Shown one piece after another: positions 33,492 to 42,179 of a stretch of DNA of 64,000 nt. Position numbers and translations under genes: made by a program. The stretch's first letter is position 1, and every line of letters begins with the position of its first letter. The stretch lies in contig NZ_VFQF01000003.1 in NCBI RefSeq assembly GCF_006717145.1, positions 496,001-560,000 on the forward strand, given 5' to 3'. Under the pieces are notes generated by a model, which was not told the DNA's origin, searched no databases, and was given only the letters and a program-made list of their open reading frames with translations. The stretch is from Humibacillus xanthopallidus (lineage in GTDB: Bacteria > Actinomycetota > Actinomycetes > Actinomycetales > Dermatophilaceae).

Positions 33492-34451
33492 TCAGGGTTG
33501 CTCGGGCGACGGCTGGAGCGTCGGCAGCACCCATGAGCCGTCGAAGAACTCGGCGCGCGGACGATAGAGGCGGATGAGGTAGTTCCACCCTTCGCCGGGC
33601 ACGGGGATGGTGTTCGAGCCCGTGACGGAGTCGTCCGGCACGAACCGGACCGTCACCGAGCCGTCGTCGTTGCGATCCGCCGTGACGCTGTTGAGCGTGT
33701 AGCGACCCGAGGCGTTGGGCTCGAAGAAGCCCGCGGCGTTGTAGACGCTGACCGACCAGAACGCGTCGGCAGGCACGTCCCGCAGCGTCAGCACGTAGCT
33801 GCCGGGAGCGACCTTCGGGTCGACGCCGACGTATGCCGCCTCGCTGGTCGGGAGCCCGCCCCAGCCTGCCGCTGTGCCGATGAGGTGCCGGACCGGCTCG
33901 ACCTCATCGCGGGTGCCGAACACCCGGTCGAAGGAGGAGAGGTTGCGGGCAAGATCGAGCAGGGCGCCGCGCGTCTGGTCGAGCGACGTCGTGTCGTAGT
34001 CGGAGGCCTCGAAGGGCTCGCTCGATCCGGCGGTGAGGACGACGCCGTCCTGGATGGCCGCAACCGCGGCCAGGTCGTCAGGGTTGTTGGGGTCGACGAG
34101 CGTGCGCACGGCGACGAGCGCATGGCCAGACCCCACGAGGTCGGCGGTGAGGTGGTGGACGCCTGGGTCGTGGAAGACGTCGACGACGTAGTGGTCCTCG
34201 TTGACCACCATGGCCGAGAGGTAGCGGCCGTCGGTCTCGGGCAGCGTGAGGTCGGCGCCTCGGGCGAGGTCGACGACGGCGAAGCTGTAGAGCGTGTCGC
34301 GGTTGAGGCGGATCACGGTCTGCTCGTCGATCGGAGCGGGCTCACGGTTGTGGCGGAAGAGGTTGACCCCGCCGGCACTCTGCTGGATGTCAGCCAGCAT
34401 GCGTGCGGTCTCGACACGGACGAAGTTGTCGACGTTCACCGGCATCGTCAT
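33492..34451 (-). CDS. DUF1254/DUF1214 family protein
   Basis: This 319-residue protein starts with NFVRVETARMLADIQQSAGG and contains VIRLNRDTLYSFAVVDLARG, typical of DUF1254. It ends with the DUF1214 pattern: FWSVSVYNAAGFFEPN, YTLNSVTADRNDDGSV and NYLIRLYRP. No signal peptide is visible, unlike many family members. The ATG at 34449-34451 is preferred to earlier starts that would add an Arg-rich stretch. Its function is unknown. Confidence 0.82.
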   Translation of the reverse strand: MTMPVNVDNFVRVETARMLADIQQSAGGVNLFRHNREPAPIDEQTVIRLNRDTLYSFAVVDLARGADLTLPETDGRYLSAMVVNEDHYVVDVFHDPGVHHLTADLVGSGHALVAVRTLVDPNNPDDLAAVAAIQDGVVLTAGSSEPFEASDYDTTSLDQTRGALLDLARNLSSFDRVFGTRDEVEPVRHLIGTAAGWGGLPTSEAAYVGVDPKVAPGSYVLTLRDVPADAFWSVSVYNAAGFFEPNASGRYTLNSVTADRNDDGSVTVRFVPDDSVTGSNTIPVPGEGWNYLIRLYRPRAEFFDGSWVLPTLQPSPEQP

Positions 34452-34708
34452 GGGGCGTCTTCTCTCACGAGGGAACGGGCGTGAGGCGATCCTACGAGGC
34501 CTCCTGCGGGTCGTGGCCAACACGACTCCGGTCGGCGGTCCCTGCCGCGCCGGGTGAATGGTGGTCGCCCGGACTTCACTCTCCATTCGGTCGAATTGTG
34601 CTCGCAGTTAACGGAATCCGAAGGATGCTCCCAGCCTCAGCCGACAGGGTGAGTGCGTCTCCAGATCATCCCTTGGCGGGTCGATGCCCGCCACACGAGA
34701 GGCTAACC

Positions 34709-36298
34709 GTGAACAGTCGCACCATCGTCAAGACCGCGCTCGCCAGCACCCTTGCGGCAGTCGCAGCCTTCTCCCTCGGCGGAGGCGCCGAGGCGCACGC
34801 CGGGCTGCCGGTCGTCAACGTGCCGAACGCCAACCCCAAGTTCGGCATCCAGGGCACCGTGCTGACGCCGTCGGCCACCGAGACGTCCGTCGCGTGGGGC
34901 AACCTGCCGCTCACCAACCCCGACACCGCCAACGGGGTCACCCACTACGGCTACAACACGCTCGACGGCGCACCGCTGACCCAGGCGACGAACGAGGCTC
35001 ACAAGACCGAGCCCGACAAGAACGTCTACCTCGTCCTCGGCGGCAAGCACTACCTCTACCAGGGCCACGAGCTCGGGCCGCGCGGTTACGTCACGCGCGT
35101 CAACCTCGACGAGACGGACCCGCGGCGCCACGTCACGCTCATCTCCGACATCGACACCGCGGGCAACGCGTACCCAACCATCGACGGCATCACGTGGGAC
35201 CCGTTCACCCAGCAGCTGCTCCTCACGGCGGAGTCCAGCTCGCCCAAGGGTGGCGTCTTCGCCGTCGGCCTCGACGCGAACGGCGACCCGGTCGACGGTG
35301 GCAAGGCCACCCGGCTGGGCGCCCTCGGCTCGGGCGGCTACGAGGGCATCCAGAACGACGCCGACGGCAACGTGTGGATCGTCGAGGACATCGGCGGCGC
35401 TGGTGCCGGCGGCGGCAAGGTGCCCAACAGCTTCGTCTACCGCTTCGTGCCGACCGACAAGTCTGACCTCACGAAGGGCGGCTCGCTGCAGGCCCTGCAG
35501 ATCGAGCGCGAGGACGGGTCACCTGCCACGACGGCGCAGCTCCAGTCCAACCCGTCAGACCCATTCATCGGCCGGCTGCACTCGTACGGAACGTCGTTCG
35601 CGACGAGGTGGGTCACGATCCACACCGGCGCGGGCAGCTCCTTCGACGCCACGGCGGCCGCCAAGGCCGCGAGCGCCACGCCGCTCAAGCGCCCCGAGAA
35701 CGGCGTCTTCCGTCCCGGCGCGGGCTTCAAGGAGTTCTACTTCACCGAGACGGGCGACACGACGGCGATGAGCACCCTGCCCGGCGCATACGGCGGCGTC
35801 TTCCGCATCAGCCAGGCGAGCGCGAGCGCCGACACCGGCCGCATCGCGATCGCCGCGGTCGGCGACAAGGAGCACACCGGCTTCGACAACATCTCCTTCG
35901 CCACCGCCGACGACCTGCTCGTCGTCGAGGACGCGGGCGACGGGCTGCACACGCAGCGCAACGCGCTCGACTCGGGCTACGTCTTCCACCTCGCCGACCG
36001 CGCGCAGGGCGAGGCGTATGCCGCCGAGCGGGGTCGCGCTCCCCAGCCCGTCCGCTTCCTCGCCGAAGGGCGCGACGCGTCGGCGACGTTCGACTCGATG
36101 AGCGGCCCGTCCTACAACGACGGCGACAACGAGATCACCGGCATCCACGTGTCCGACGGCGACGCCTCCGTCGGCGGGCTGCTCGGCGCCAAGGTGCCGC
36201 AGCCGACGACCTCGCCCGCCTGGCGCACCTTCTGGACGCAGCAGCACGGTGACAACACGACGTGGGAGATCAGCTGGAACGGTGCCCACCAGCACTGA
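34709..36298 (+). CDS. Secreted PhoX-like (DUF839) protein
   Basis: This 529-residue secreted protein has a signal peptide (Arg4 and Lys8, then a hydrophobic run to residue 28, GAEAHA). The mature part is a beta-propeller-like DUF839 domain: YLYQGHELGPRGYVTRVNLD, DGITWDPFTQQLLLTAE, GYEGIQNDADGNVWIVEDIGG and GFDNISFATADDLLVVED, all with Asp/Glu ligands like those that hold calcium and iron in PhoX phosphatases. It may act as a calcium-dependent alkaline phosphatase. The start is GTG at 34709; longer frames lack the signal. Confidence 0.82.
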   Translation: MNSRTIVKTALASTLAAVAAFSLGGGAEAHAGLPVVNVPNANPKFGIQGTVLTPSATETSVAWGNLPLTNPDTANGVTHYGYNTLDGAPLTQATNEAHKTEPDKNVYLVLGGKHYLYQGHELGPRGYVTRVNLDETDPRRHVTLISDIDTAGNAYPTIDGITWDPFTQQLLLTAESSSPKGGVFAVGLDANGDPVDGGKATRLGALGSGGYEGIQNDADGNVWIVEDIGGAGAGGGKVPNSFVYRFVPTDKSDLTKGGSLQALQIEREDGSPATTAQLQSNPSDPFIGRLHSYGTSFATRWVTIHTGAGSSFDATAAAKAASATPLKRPENGVFRPGAGFKEFYFTETGDTTAMSTLPGAYGGVFRISQASASADTGRIAIAAVGDKEHTGFDNISFATADDLLVVEDAGDGLHTQRNALDSGYVFHLADRAQGEAYAAERGRAPQPVRFLAEGRDASATFDSMSGPSYNDGDNEITGIHVSDGDASVGGLLGAKVPQPTTSPAWRTFWTQQHGDNTTWEISWNGAHQH

Positions 36299-36332
36299 CC
36301 CGTTTGCGCTCCTTCTCGAGGGCAAACCTGCT

Positions 36333-36469
36333 CGATCGAGAGAGCGATCTGCGAGCCGAGGGATTGCTCTCTCGATCGGGCTTTGCACTGTGTCGCAACC
36401 CCTTTCGATCGAAAGAGCACTTCGTCGCAGACGCGTGAGGCCGCCCTGACAGCGAGGGGCGGCCTCACG
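36333..36469. terminator. Two perfect hairpins plus a small palindrome between convergent genes
   Basis: The first is a perfect 13-bp stem starting CGATCGAGAGAGC at 36333-36345 with its partner at 36366-36378. A TTTCGATCGAAA palindrome follows at 36403-36414, inside a copy of the ATCGAAAGAGC repeat. The last is a perfect 12-bp stem starting CGTGAGGCCGCC at 36434-36445 with its partner at 36458-36469. They separate the PhoX-like gene from the leftward sugar operon and probably end transcription from both sides. Confidence 0.75.
36408..36427 (+). repeat. ATCGAAAGAGC-family intergenic repeat
   Basis: ATCGAAAGAGCACTTCGTCG here differs by one base from the copy at 60356-60375. Related copies lie at 55990-56047. 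Confidence 0.7.
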
Positions 36470-36480
36470 GCATACGTCGG

Positions 36481-37488
36481 TCAACGGCACGCGGCGAACG
36501 CGTCCTCGACGAGGCGCGCGTTGCCGACCGACCAGTCCGCGTCGGTGACGACAGGACTGCCACGGCGCACCGCGTCGGCGAAGGCCTCGAGCTGGTAGGT
36601 GTAGCTCGACCTCGTACCGAGGTGTTCGACGACTTCCGGCTGCCCGTCGAGTCGCAACACGAGCGAGTCGCCCTCGTGGGGGACCGGGAACACCGGCACG
36701 AAGATCTCGCCAGCGCTGCCGCGCACGAGCAGGTGGAAGTCGCGCTCGGAGCAGTCCATGTCGCTCCCGCCGGAACCGGTCGCGCCGGAGGGGTAGGCGA
36801 CCTCGACGAAGAGGCGCTCGTCGACGCCCGGGCGGCCGGGCCGGTCCTCGCGCCAGGCGCTCACGACGCGAGGCTCTCCACCGGCATACGGGCTGAGCAG
36901 CCGCAGCGCGGAGAGGCTGTAGCAGCCGAGGTCCATCGTCGACCCGCCGCCGAGCTCGCTCGACCAGCGCGGGTCGGAGGCGGGCGGCGCCGGCATCCTG
37001 AGGATCGCCTCGACGTGCTGCACGTCGCCCACCGCGCCGTCGGCCAGCAGCTGGCAGACCCGCTGGAAGAGTGGGTGGTAGGGGTAGTGGAAGGCCTCCA
37101 TGAAGACGACGCCGGCAGCCGCGACAGCATCGCGCACCCGCACCGCCTCGTCGGCACTGAGCGCAGCAGGCTTCTCCGACAGGACGTGCTTGCCGGCCTC
37201 GGCCGCGCGGATGTTCCACTCGGCGTGCAGCGAGTTGGGCAGCGGGTTGTAGACCACCTCGACGTCGGGATCGTCGATGACTGCGGCATACGACTCGAGG
37301 ACCCGCTCGACGCCGTGCTCCGAGGCGAACGCCCGGGCGCGCGCCACATCGCGCGCGGCCACGGCCACGAGGCTTTGCCCCGTGGCCGCAGCCGGACCGA
37401 CGATGCTGAGGGGTGCGATGCGGGCGGCGCCGAGGATGCCGATGCGCAGCGGCTCGGCCACCGTCGGTGAGACTGCCCCGTCAGCCAT
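36481..37488 (-). CDS. Gfo/Idh/MocA oxidoreductase (dihydrodiol/xylose dehydrogenase-like)
   Basis: This 335-residue NAD(P)-dependent dehydrogenase has GILGAARIAP in the Rossmann fold, LSEKPAALS with the catalytic Lys, FMEAFHYPYHPLF, and GGGSTMDLGCY, a set seen in the branch that includes dimeric dihydrodiol and D-xylose dehydrogenases. It is the third gene of a leftward operon, three bases after the isomerase stop. Its role in a sugar or cyclitol pathway is inferred. Confidence 0.87.
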   Translation of the reverse strand: MADGAVSPTVAEPLRIGILGAARIAPLSIVGPAAATGQSLVAVAARDVARARAFASEHGVERVLESYAAVIDDPDVEVVYNPLPNSLHAEWNIRAAEAGKHVLSEKPAALSADEAVRVRDAVAAAGVVFMEAFHYPYHPLFQRVCQLLADGAVGDVQHVEAILRMPAPPASDPRWSSELGGGSTMDLGCYSLSALRLLSPYAGGEPRVVSAWREDRPGRPGVDERLFVEVAYPSGATGSGGSDMDCSERDFHLLVRGSAGEIFVPVFPVPHEGDSLVLRLDGQPEVVEHLGTRSSYTYQLEAFADAVRRGSPVVTDADWSVGNARLVEDAFAACR

Positions 37489-37491
37489 GGG

Positions 37492-38478
37492 TCAGAGCGC
37501 CTTCTCGGCCTCGAGGAGGGTGTTGGCGGCGAAGCGCAGCCCCTCCATCTGGTCGAGCTCCTGGTCCTCGTGCTCGATGTTGACCGGCATGTCGGGGTCG
37601 ACCTTGTGCAGTGCGCGGAGGAACTCGGTCCAGTAGGCCGTGTCGTGGCCGCGACCGACGGCGACGAAGTCCCACGAGGAGTTCTTCGGCCAGCCGCTCA
37701 GCGTCGAGCCTCCCCCGAGGGGAAGGTAGCCCGGCTCGCCCTCGGCGACGCGGTAGAAGCTGTCGTCGATGACCCCGTTGACCTTGGCCGCCTCGTTGAT
37801 GCGGGTGTCCTTCGCGGCCGCGATGTAGACGAGCTCACCGAGGTCGGCGACGGCGAGGACGGGGTCGATGCCCTGCCAGAAGAGGTGGCTCGGATCCATC
37901 TCCGCCCCGATGTGCGTCGCGTTCGTCTCCTCGACGAGGCGGTGCAGGGTGCGCGGGTTGAAGACGATGTTGCCGGGGTGCATCTCGATGGCCACCTTGA
38001 CGTCGGCAGCCGCGGCGCGGGCCTCGATGTCCTTCCAGTAGGGCACGGCGACGCTCCACTGGTGGTCCTGCACGTCGAGGAAGGGGCTCCACCACGGCAG
38101 CGGGTTCCACACGGGGACAGACGTGCCCGGCTCGCCACCCGGCGTGCCCGACATCGTGATGACACGCTTGACGTCGAGCAGCGACGCCAGCTCGATCGAG
38201 TCGATGAGGTCCTGCGAGTGGGGGAAGCCGGCGGCGGGGTGCAGCGGGTTGCCGTTGCAGTTGAGGGCCGTCAGCGTGAGGCCGCGTGAGCTGAACTCGC
38301 CGAGGTACTCCTGGCGGGCGTCCTCGCTCGAGCGCAGGGCCTCGACCGGCAGGTGGATCGGCGGCAGGAAGCCGCCCGAGTTGATCTCGGCACTCGTGAG
38401 CCCGAGGCTCGCGATCATGTCGAGGGCCTCGCCGAGGGGCTTGTCGCCGAGGCACGCGTTGTAGGCGCCGATGAGCAT
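37492..38478 (-). CDS. TIM-barrel sugar isomerase/epimerase
   Basis: This 328-residue AP_endonuc_2-type protein starts MLIGAYNACLGDKPLGEAL and has AEINSGGFLPP, TALNCNGNPLHP, the metal-ligand strands KVAIEMHPGNI and IGAEMDPSHLFWQG, AAKDT, and NIEHEDQ near the end. GGAAGGAT lies before the ATG; the frame is open upstream, inside the next gene, but this start is at the family's usual place. It lies between two dehydrogenases of the same operon, a layout typical of inositol, keto-sugar or glycoside catabolism. Confidence 0.86.
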   Translation of the reverse strand: MLIGAYNACLGDKPLGEALDMIASLGLTSAEINSGGFLPPIHLPVEALRSSEDARQEYLGEFSSRGLTLTALNCNGNPLHPAAGFPHSQDLIDSIELASLLDVKRVITMSGTPGGEPGTSVPVWNPLPWWSPFLDVQDHQWSVAVPYWKDIEARAAAADVKVAIEMHPGNIVFNPRTLHRLVEETNATHIGAEMDPSHLFWQGIDPVLAVADLGELVYIAAAKDTRINEAAKVNGVIDDSFYRVAEGEPGYLPLGGGSTLSGWPKNSSWDFVAVGRGHDTAYWTEFLRALHKVDPDMPVNIEHEDQELDQMEGLRFAANTLLEAEKAL

Positions 38479-38515
38479 GGTGATCCTTCCGAACGTCTTT
38501 GTGGGGTGGGGGATT

Positions 38516-39697
38516 TCAGCTGACAGAGATGGTCGCACCGCCGGCGGCGGCCGAGCGGGCAACGGCGTCGATGATGGTGAGGTCGCGCACGCCGTCGTCG
38601 AAGGGTGCGACCTTGGGCAGGCCACCCTCGATGCCGGCGACCTGCTCGAGGAACGCGCGGGCCTGGTAGCCGAAGAGGTCGCCGACGCCGTAGGAGCAGC
38701 CGGGGAAGTCCATCGGCAGACCGCCCTTGACGTAGGGGTGGTCAGGGCCCGCGAGCACCTGGTTGTAGCCGTCAAAGCCGTCGCCGCGCAGCTGGCGGAT
38801 GACGGAGAACTCGGCCGGACGGTCCATGTCCCACTTGGCTGCGCCGTTCTCGGCCATGAGGTCGAAGGCGAGCGAGTTGGCGTGACCGGGCGCGATGCGC
38901 GAGATCGAGAAGGTGCCGACGGCGCCCGACTCGAAGTGCGCCGTGAAGGTGGCGACGTCGTCGTTCTCGACCGGCTCGCGCACGTCGCTCAGCTGCGCCT
39001 TGGCGTGGCCGTAGGTCGTGCCGAGCGGCACCGCACGCTCCTTCACCTTCGTCGTGAAGACGCCACCGCTCACGGATGTCATTCGGCCGCAGACGAACTC
39101 GGCGAGGTCGATGAGGTGGCTGCCGATGTCGGCGAGGGCACCGGTGCCGGGTCCGCCCTTGTAGCGCCACGCCATCGGCGTCTCGGAGCTGCGGGCGTAG
39201 TCGCACCAGTAGCGGCCGTTGAAGTGCGACACCTCGCCGAGCTCGCTGGTCAGCAGGTCGCGGATGGCGGCAACGGCGGGCTGGCGACGGTAGACGAAGC
39301 CGACGCCGCTCACGAGGTCGGGGTGCGCCTCGGCGGCGGCGACCATCGCGGTGGCGTCCTCGAGGCTGGCCGCGAGCGGCTTCTCGCACAGTACGTGCTT
39401 GCCGGCGGCGAGCAGCGCCTCGACGATCTCACGGTGGAGGTGGTTGGCGACGACGACGCTGACGACCTGCACGTCGTCGGCCTCGAGCAGCTCGCGCCAG
39501 TCGGTGCCGTAGCGCTCGTAGCCGTAGCGCTCGGCGGCATCCTTGGCCACGCCCTCGTTCGCGTCGATCACGGCGGCATACCTAATGGGCGGGAGCGGTG
39601 GGTCGAAAAGTGTTGGGGCCGTGCGGTATCCGGCGCAGTGAGCGCGGCCGGCCATGCCGGCGCCGATGACGGCGACGCCGATCGGTGAAGGGGTCAT
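38516..39697 (-). CDS. Gfo/Idh/MocA oxidoreductase
   Basis: This 393-residue dehydrogenase has VAVIGAGMAGRAHCAGYR, VLCEKPLAAS with the catalytic Lys, the active-site stretch ALADIGSHLIDLAEF with Asp and His, and GLPMDFPGCSYGVGD near the end. It is the first gene of the leftward operon, and its promoter region shares the LacI-type operator with the next gene. The length is larger than the iol dehydrogenases, as in levoglucosan- or glucoside-oxidising family members. Confidence 0.88.
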   Translation of the reverse strand: MTPSPIGVAVIGAGMAGRAHCAGYRTAPTLFDPPLPPIRYAAVIDANEGVAKDAAERYGYERYGTDWRELLEADDVQVVSVVVANHLHREIVEALLAAGKHVLCEKPLAASLEDATAMVAAAEAHPDLVSGVGFVYRRQPAVAAIRDLLTSELGEVSHFNGRYWCDYARSSETPMAWRYKGGPGTGALADIGSHLIDLAEFVCGRMTSVSGGVFTTKVKERAVPLGTTYGHAKAQLSDVREPVENDDVATFTAHFESGAVGTFSISRIAPGHANSLAFDLMAENGAAKWDMDRPAEFSVIRQLRGDGFDGYNQVLAGPDHPYVKGGLPMDFPGCSYGVGDLFGYQARAFLEQVAGIEGGLPKVAPFDDGVRDLTIIDAVARSAAAGGATISVS

Positions 39698-39743
39698 GAT
39701 GTGCCTCTCTGAACATCACTTGCGGAGCAGGGGCCCCTGCGCT

Positions 39744-39759
39744 TTTAAAGCGCTTTAAA
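39744..39759. promoter_or_regulatory. LacI-type operator palindrome
   Basis: TTTAAAGCGCTTTAAA is a perfect 16-bp palindrome with the CG centre usual for LacI/GalR operators. It lies 47 bases from the dehydrogenase start and 99 bases from the LacI start, in an A/T-rich patch that stands out from the GC-rich surroundings. It is the likely site of the divergently encoded LacI. Confidence 0.75.
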
Positions 39760-39857
39760 GTGTGGTGAGATCAGTGTGCAGAGCCACTGGCCACCGTGTC
39801 AACACTTTGTTCTGACAAACTCGCGCCACCCGTCCGTCCAGCCTTCGAGGAGCTCGT

Positions 39858-40856
39858 ATGCCGCCCCGCCCGCGTCTCGAGGACGTCGCAGCTCGCGCTC
39901 GCGTCTCGACCGCCACGGCCTCGCTCGTCCTGCGCGGCAAGCCGGGGCCAGGTGCAGCGGCTCGCGAGGCCGTGCTCGACGCGGCGCGTGCCCTCGGCTA
40001 CCGTCCCGACGCCGCGGCCAGCCTTCTAGCCCGCCGCCGCACCCAGCTTCTCGGCGTGACGATGGATGTCAGCAACCCCTTCCACGCCGAGCTGCTCGAG
40101 GAGATCCAGGCGGCCGCCGATGATCGTGGCTATGACGTCGTCGTCAGCCCACTGACCCGCACCCGTGGCGAGCGGCGTGCTGTCGAGTCGCTGCTCGACT
40201 TCCGCTGCGAGGGGCTCCTCCTGCTCGGCCCGTCGATGACGGCGGGTGAGCTCGCCGAGCTGGGAGAGCGTCAGGCAGTCGTTGCCATCGGCCGTCGCGT
40301 CACGTCACCGGGCGTCGATGTCGTGCGCGCCGCGGACGATGTCGGCGTCGGGCTCGCCGTCGAGCACCTCGCCGGGCTCGGGCATCGCGAGATCGCCTTC
40401 GTCGAGGGGCGACCCGGTGCCATCACGACGCTGCGCCGGCAGGGGTATCGCCAGGCCATGAAGCGCCTGCCCGGGGTGGCCGCCCCGCGCACCCTCGCAG
40501 GGGGCGACACCGAGGAGGACGGTGTGGCCGCCGCCCAGCGGCTGCTCGACCACCCCCCGACGGCGGTCATCGCCTTCAACGACCGCTGCGCGCTCGGGCT
40601 GCTCGACCGGTTCCGCCGCGACGGGCTGGACGTGCCTCGCGACGTCTCGGTCGTCGGCTACGACGACAGCCCGGTGGCCCGGCTCGCGACCATCGACCTC
40701 ACGACCGTCAGCCAAGCGCCGCACGCGATGGCCGAGGCTGCCGTGACCGCCGCCGTGGAGCGACTCGAGGGTGATCGGACGGCGCCGGCCGACGTCGTGC
40801 TCGAGCCCCACCTCGTCGTCCGCGGCACCACGGCCCCACCGCCGAGCCCCGCCTGA
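39858..40856 (+). CDS. LacI family transcriptional regulator
   Basis: This 332-residue regulator has an N-terminal helix-turn-helix (LEDVAARARVSTATASLVLRG), the hinge ALGYRPDAAASLLARRR, and a periplasmic-binding-protein-like sensor domain with IAFNDRCALGLLDRFRRDG and DVSVVGYDDSPVARL. GAGGAG lies seven bases before the ATG. It is divergent from the 36.5-39.7 kb operon, which it probably represses until a sugar-type inducer binds. Confidence 0.92.
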   Translation: MPPRPRLEDVAARARVSTATASLVLRGKPGPGAAAREAVLDAARALGYRPDAAASLLARRRTQLLGVTMDVSNPFHAELLEEIQAAADDRGYDVVVSPLTRTRGERRAVESLLDFRCEGLLLLGPSMTAGELAELGERQAVVAIGRRVTSPGVDVVRAADDVGVGLAVEHLAGLGHREIAFVEGRPGAITTLRRQGYRQAMKRLPGVAAPRTLAGGDTEEDGVAAAQRLLDHPPTAVIAFNDRCALGLLDRFRRDGLDVPRDVSVVGYDDSPVARLATIDLTTVSQAPHAMAEAAVTAAVERLEGDRTAPADVVLEPHLVVRGTTAPPPSPA

Positions 40857-40873
40857 GTCCGGCTGGACCCCCG

Positions 40874-41057
40874 ATTCGAGGTGATGTCGGCACTGAGGTG
40901 GGTGTCGCGATCACCTCGAACCGGCAGGGGAGTGTCCCCGATTCGAGGTGATGTCGGCACTGACGTGGGTGTCGCGATCACCTCGAACCGGCAGGGGATT
41001 GTCCCCGATTCGAGGTGATGTCGGCACTGACGTGGGTGCCGCGATCACCTCGAACTG
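40874..41057. repeat. Three tandem 67-bp units with inner hairpins
   Basis: Units start at 40874, 40941 and 41008. Each holds TTCGAGGTGATG, a 20-base middle with GTGGGTG and CGCGATCACCTCGAA, so each RNA copy can fold into a hairpin with an 11-bp stem. The third unit runs into the end of the LacI gene at 41045 and supplies its stop codon. Two more copies lie at 44020-44136. Confidence 0.88.
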
Positions 41058-42064
41058 GGGTCTTTGGCGCGGTTGGGCGGTCGGGCGGTGCTCGTGCGGA
41101 CCACGAGCTCGGGATCGATGACCGTCGCCGGACCCGGGGCGGCGCCCGTCAGCCGCTCGTCGACCGTCCTGATGGCCGCGGCGCCGAGCCGCTCGGCGTC
41201 CTGGCGCACCGTGGTCAGGCCGACATGGGGGTATGCCGCCTGGCGGATGTCGTCGAAGCCGACGACCGACACGTCGTGGGGGACGCGTAGGCCTGCTTGT
41301 CGCACGACGTCGATGAATCCGAGGGCGCAGCGGTCGTTGAAGGCTGCGACTGCGGTCGGGCGACTACGTCCAAGTGCGAGGAATTCCGTTGCGGCAGAGG
41401 CGCCCTCAAGTTCCGTGAGGCCGCCAGGAATGACCAGCTCCCGAAGTTCTCCGGCCCGCCGCAACCCCGTCCGATAGCCTCGACGTCGTTCGGCCGCGCC
41501 CGCCGCGCGTCCGCCGTCGAGCAGCGCGATGTGCTCGTGGCCGAGCTCGACCAGGTGGGCGACGGCGAGCTGCAGGCCGGCCGCATCGTCGGTGCGAACG
41601 ACGTCGACATCGCCGGAGACGGCACGCAGCACGCTGACGACGGGCAGCTGTCCGGCCAGGCGGGCGAGCGTGCCGGCAGCCAGAGTGCTGCCGAGGGCGA
41701 CGATCGCCTCGCACCGTTCGGCCAACAGCGTGTCGACGGCGGCCGACTCGGTGCGATCAGGTGTGACGCCGCTGAGGACGACCTCGTAGCCCGCGGCGTC
41801 GGCATGCGTGTAGAGGCTTTGCAACAGGTCACCGTGGAAGGTCGCGCCGACTGAGAAGGTCACTCCGACCGTGCGGGTGCGGCTGCGGCCGAGCCGGCTC
41901 GCTCGGGTGTCCGGGCGGTAGTCGAGCTCTCGCGCCGCAGCGAGCACCCGCTCGCGAGTGGCGTCGGAGGCGCCGGCGACGCCCCGGAAGACGATCGAGA
42001 CCAGGGCCCGAGAGACGCCGGCCCGCGCAGCGACGTCCTCCATGGTGACCCGCTCAGATGCCAT
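41045..42064 (-). CDS. LacI family transcriptional regulator
   Basis: This 339-residue LacI protein has the helix-turn-helix VTMEDVAARAGVSRALVSIVFRG, the hinge ELDYRPDTRASRLGRSR, and the sensor-domain end FNDRCALGFIDVVRQAGLR with DVSVVGFDDIRQAAYPH. A TAGACT box at 42071-42076 (minus strand), six bases before the ATG, makes a leaderless message likely and overlaps the operator, which fits autoregulation. The last codons (PSSR and stop) are encoded by the repeat unit at 41008-41057, so the original C-terminus was probably replaced. Confidence 0.91.
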   Translation of the reverse strand: MASERVTMEDVAARAGVSRALVSIVFRGVAGASDATRERVLAAARELDYRPDTRASRLGRSRTRTVGVTFSVGATFHGDLLQSLYTHADAAGYEVVLSGVTPDRTESAAVDTLLAERCEAIVALGSTLAAGTLARLAGQLPVVSVLRAVSGDVDVVRTDDAAGLQLAVAHLVELGHEHIALLDGGRAAGAAERRRGYRTGLRRAGELRELVIPGGLTELEGASAATEFLALGRSRPTAVAAFNDRCALGFIDVVRQAGLRVPHDVSVVGFDDIRQAAYPHVGLTTVRQDAERLGAAAIRTVDERLTGAAPGPATVIDPELVVRTSTARPPNRAKDPSSR

Positions 42065-42074
42065 GCCGAGAGTC

Positions 42075-42086
42075 TAGAGCGCTCTA
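42075..42086. promoter_or_regulatory. LacI-type operator, regulator-proximal copy
   Basis: TAGAGCGCTCTA is a 12-bp palindrome with a CG centre, the same core as the site at 42141-42156. It overlaps the likely -10 box of the leftward LacI gene. Confidence 0.72.
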
Positions 42087-42105
42087 CCCAGTTCCCCGCA
42101 ACCTC

Positions 42106-42134
42106 TTGACCTGTGGCCAGCGAGCCGCTTCACT
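42106..42134 (+). promoter_or_regulatory. Promoter of the dehydrogenase/isomerase pair
   Basis: A -35 box TTGACC at 42106-42111 is followed after 17 bases by a weak -10, TTCACT at 42129-42134. The operator at 42141-42156 would cover the start point. Confidence 0.45.
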
Positions 42135-42140
42135 GGAGCA

Positions 42141-42156
42141 ACTAGAGCGCTCTAGT
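42141..42156. promoter_or_regulatory. LacI-type operator, target-gene copy
   Basis: ACTAGAGCGCTCTAGT is a perfect 16-bp palindrome just upstream of the ribosome binding site (GAAGGAG) of the dehydrogenase gene. Its centre is 68 bases from that of the second copy at 42075-42086, between six and seven helical turns, so looping by one LacI tetramer is possible. Confidence 0.78.
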
Positions 42157-42179
42157 CGCGCAACCACGAAGGAGAAGCG

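Noticed and set aside
34403-34708. Upstream extension of the PhoX-like gene.
   Set aside because: It would hide the signal peptide inside the protein and overlaps the promoter region of the divergent DUF1254 gene.
40874-41057. The regular hairpin units looked at first like a short CRISPR array.
   Set aside because: The whole 67-bp unit is repeated, so there are no unique spacers; no cas genes are near.
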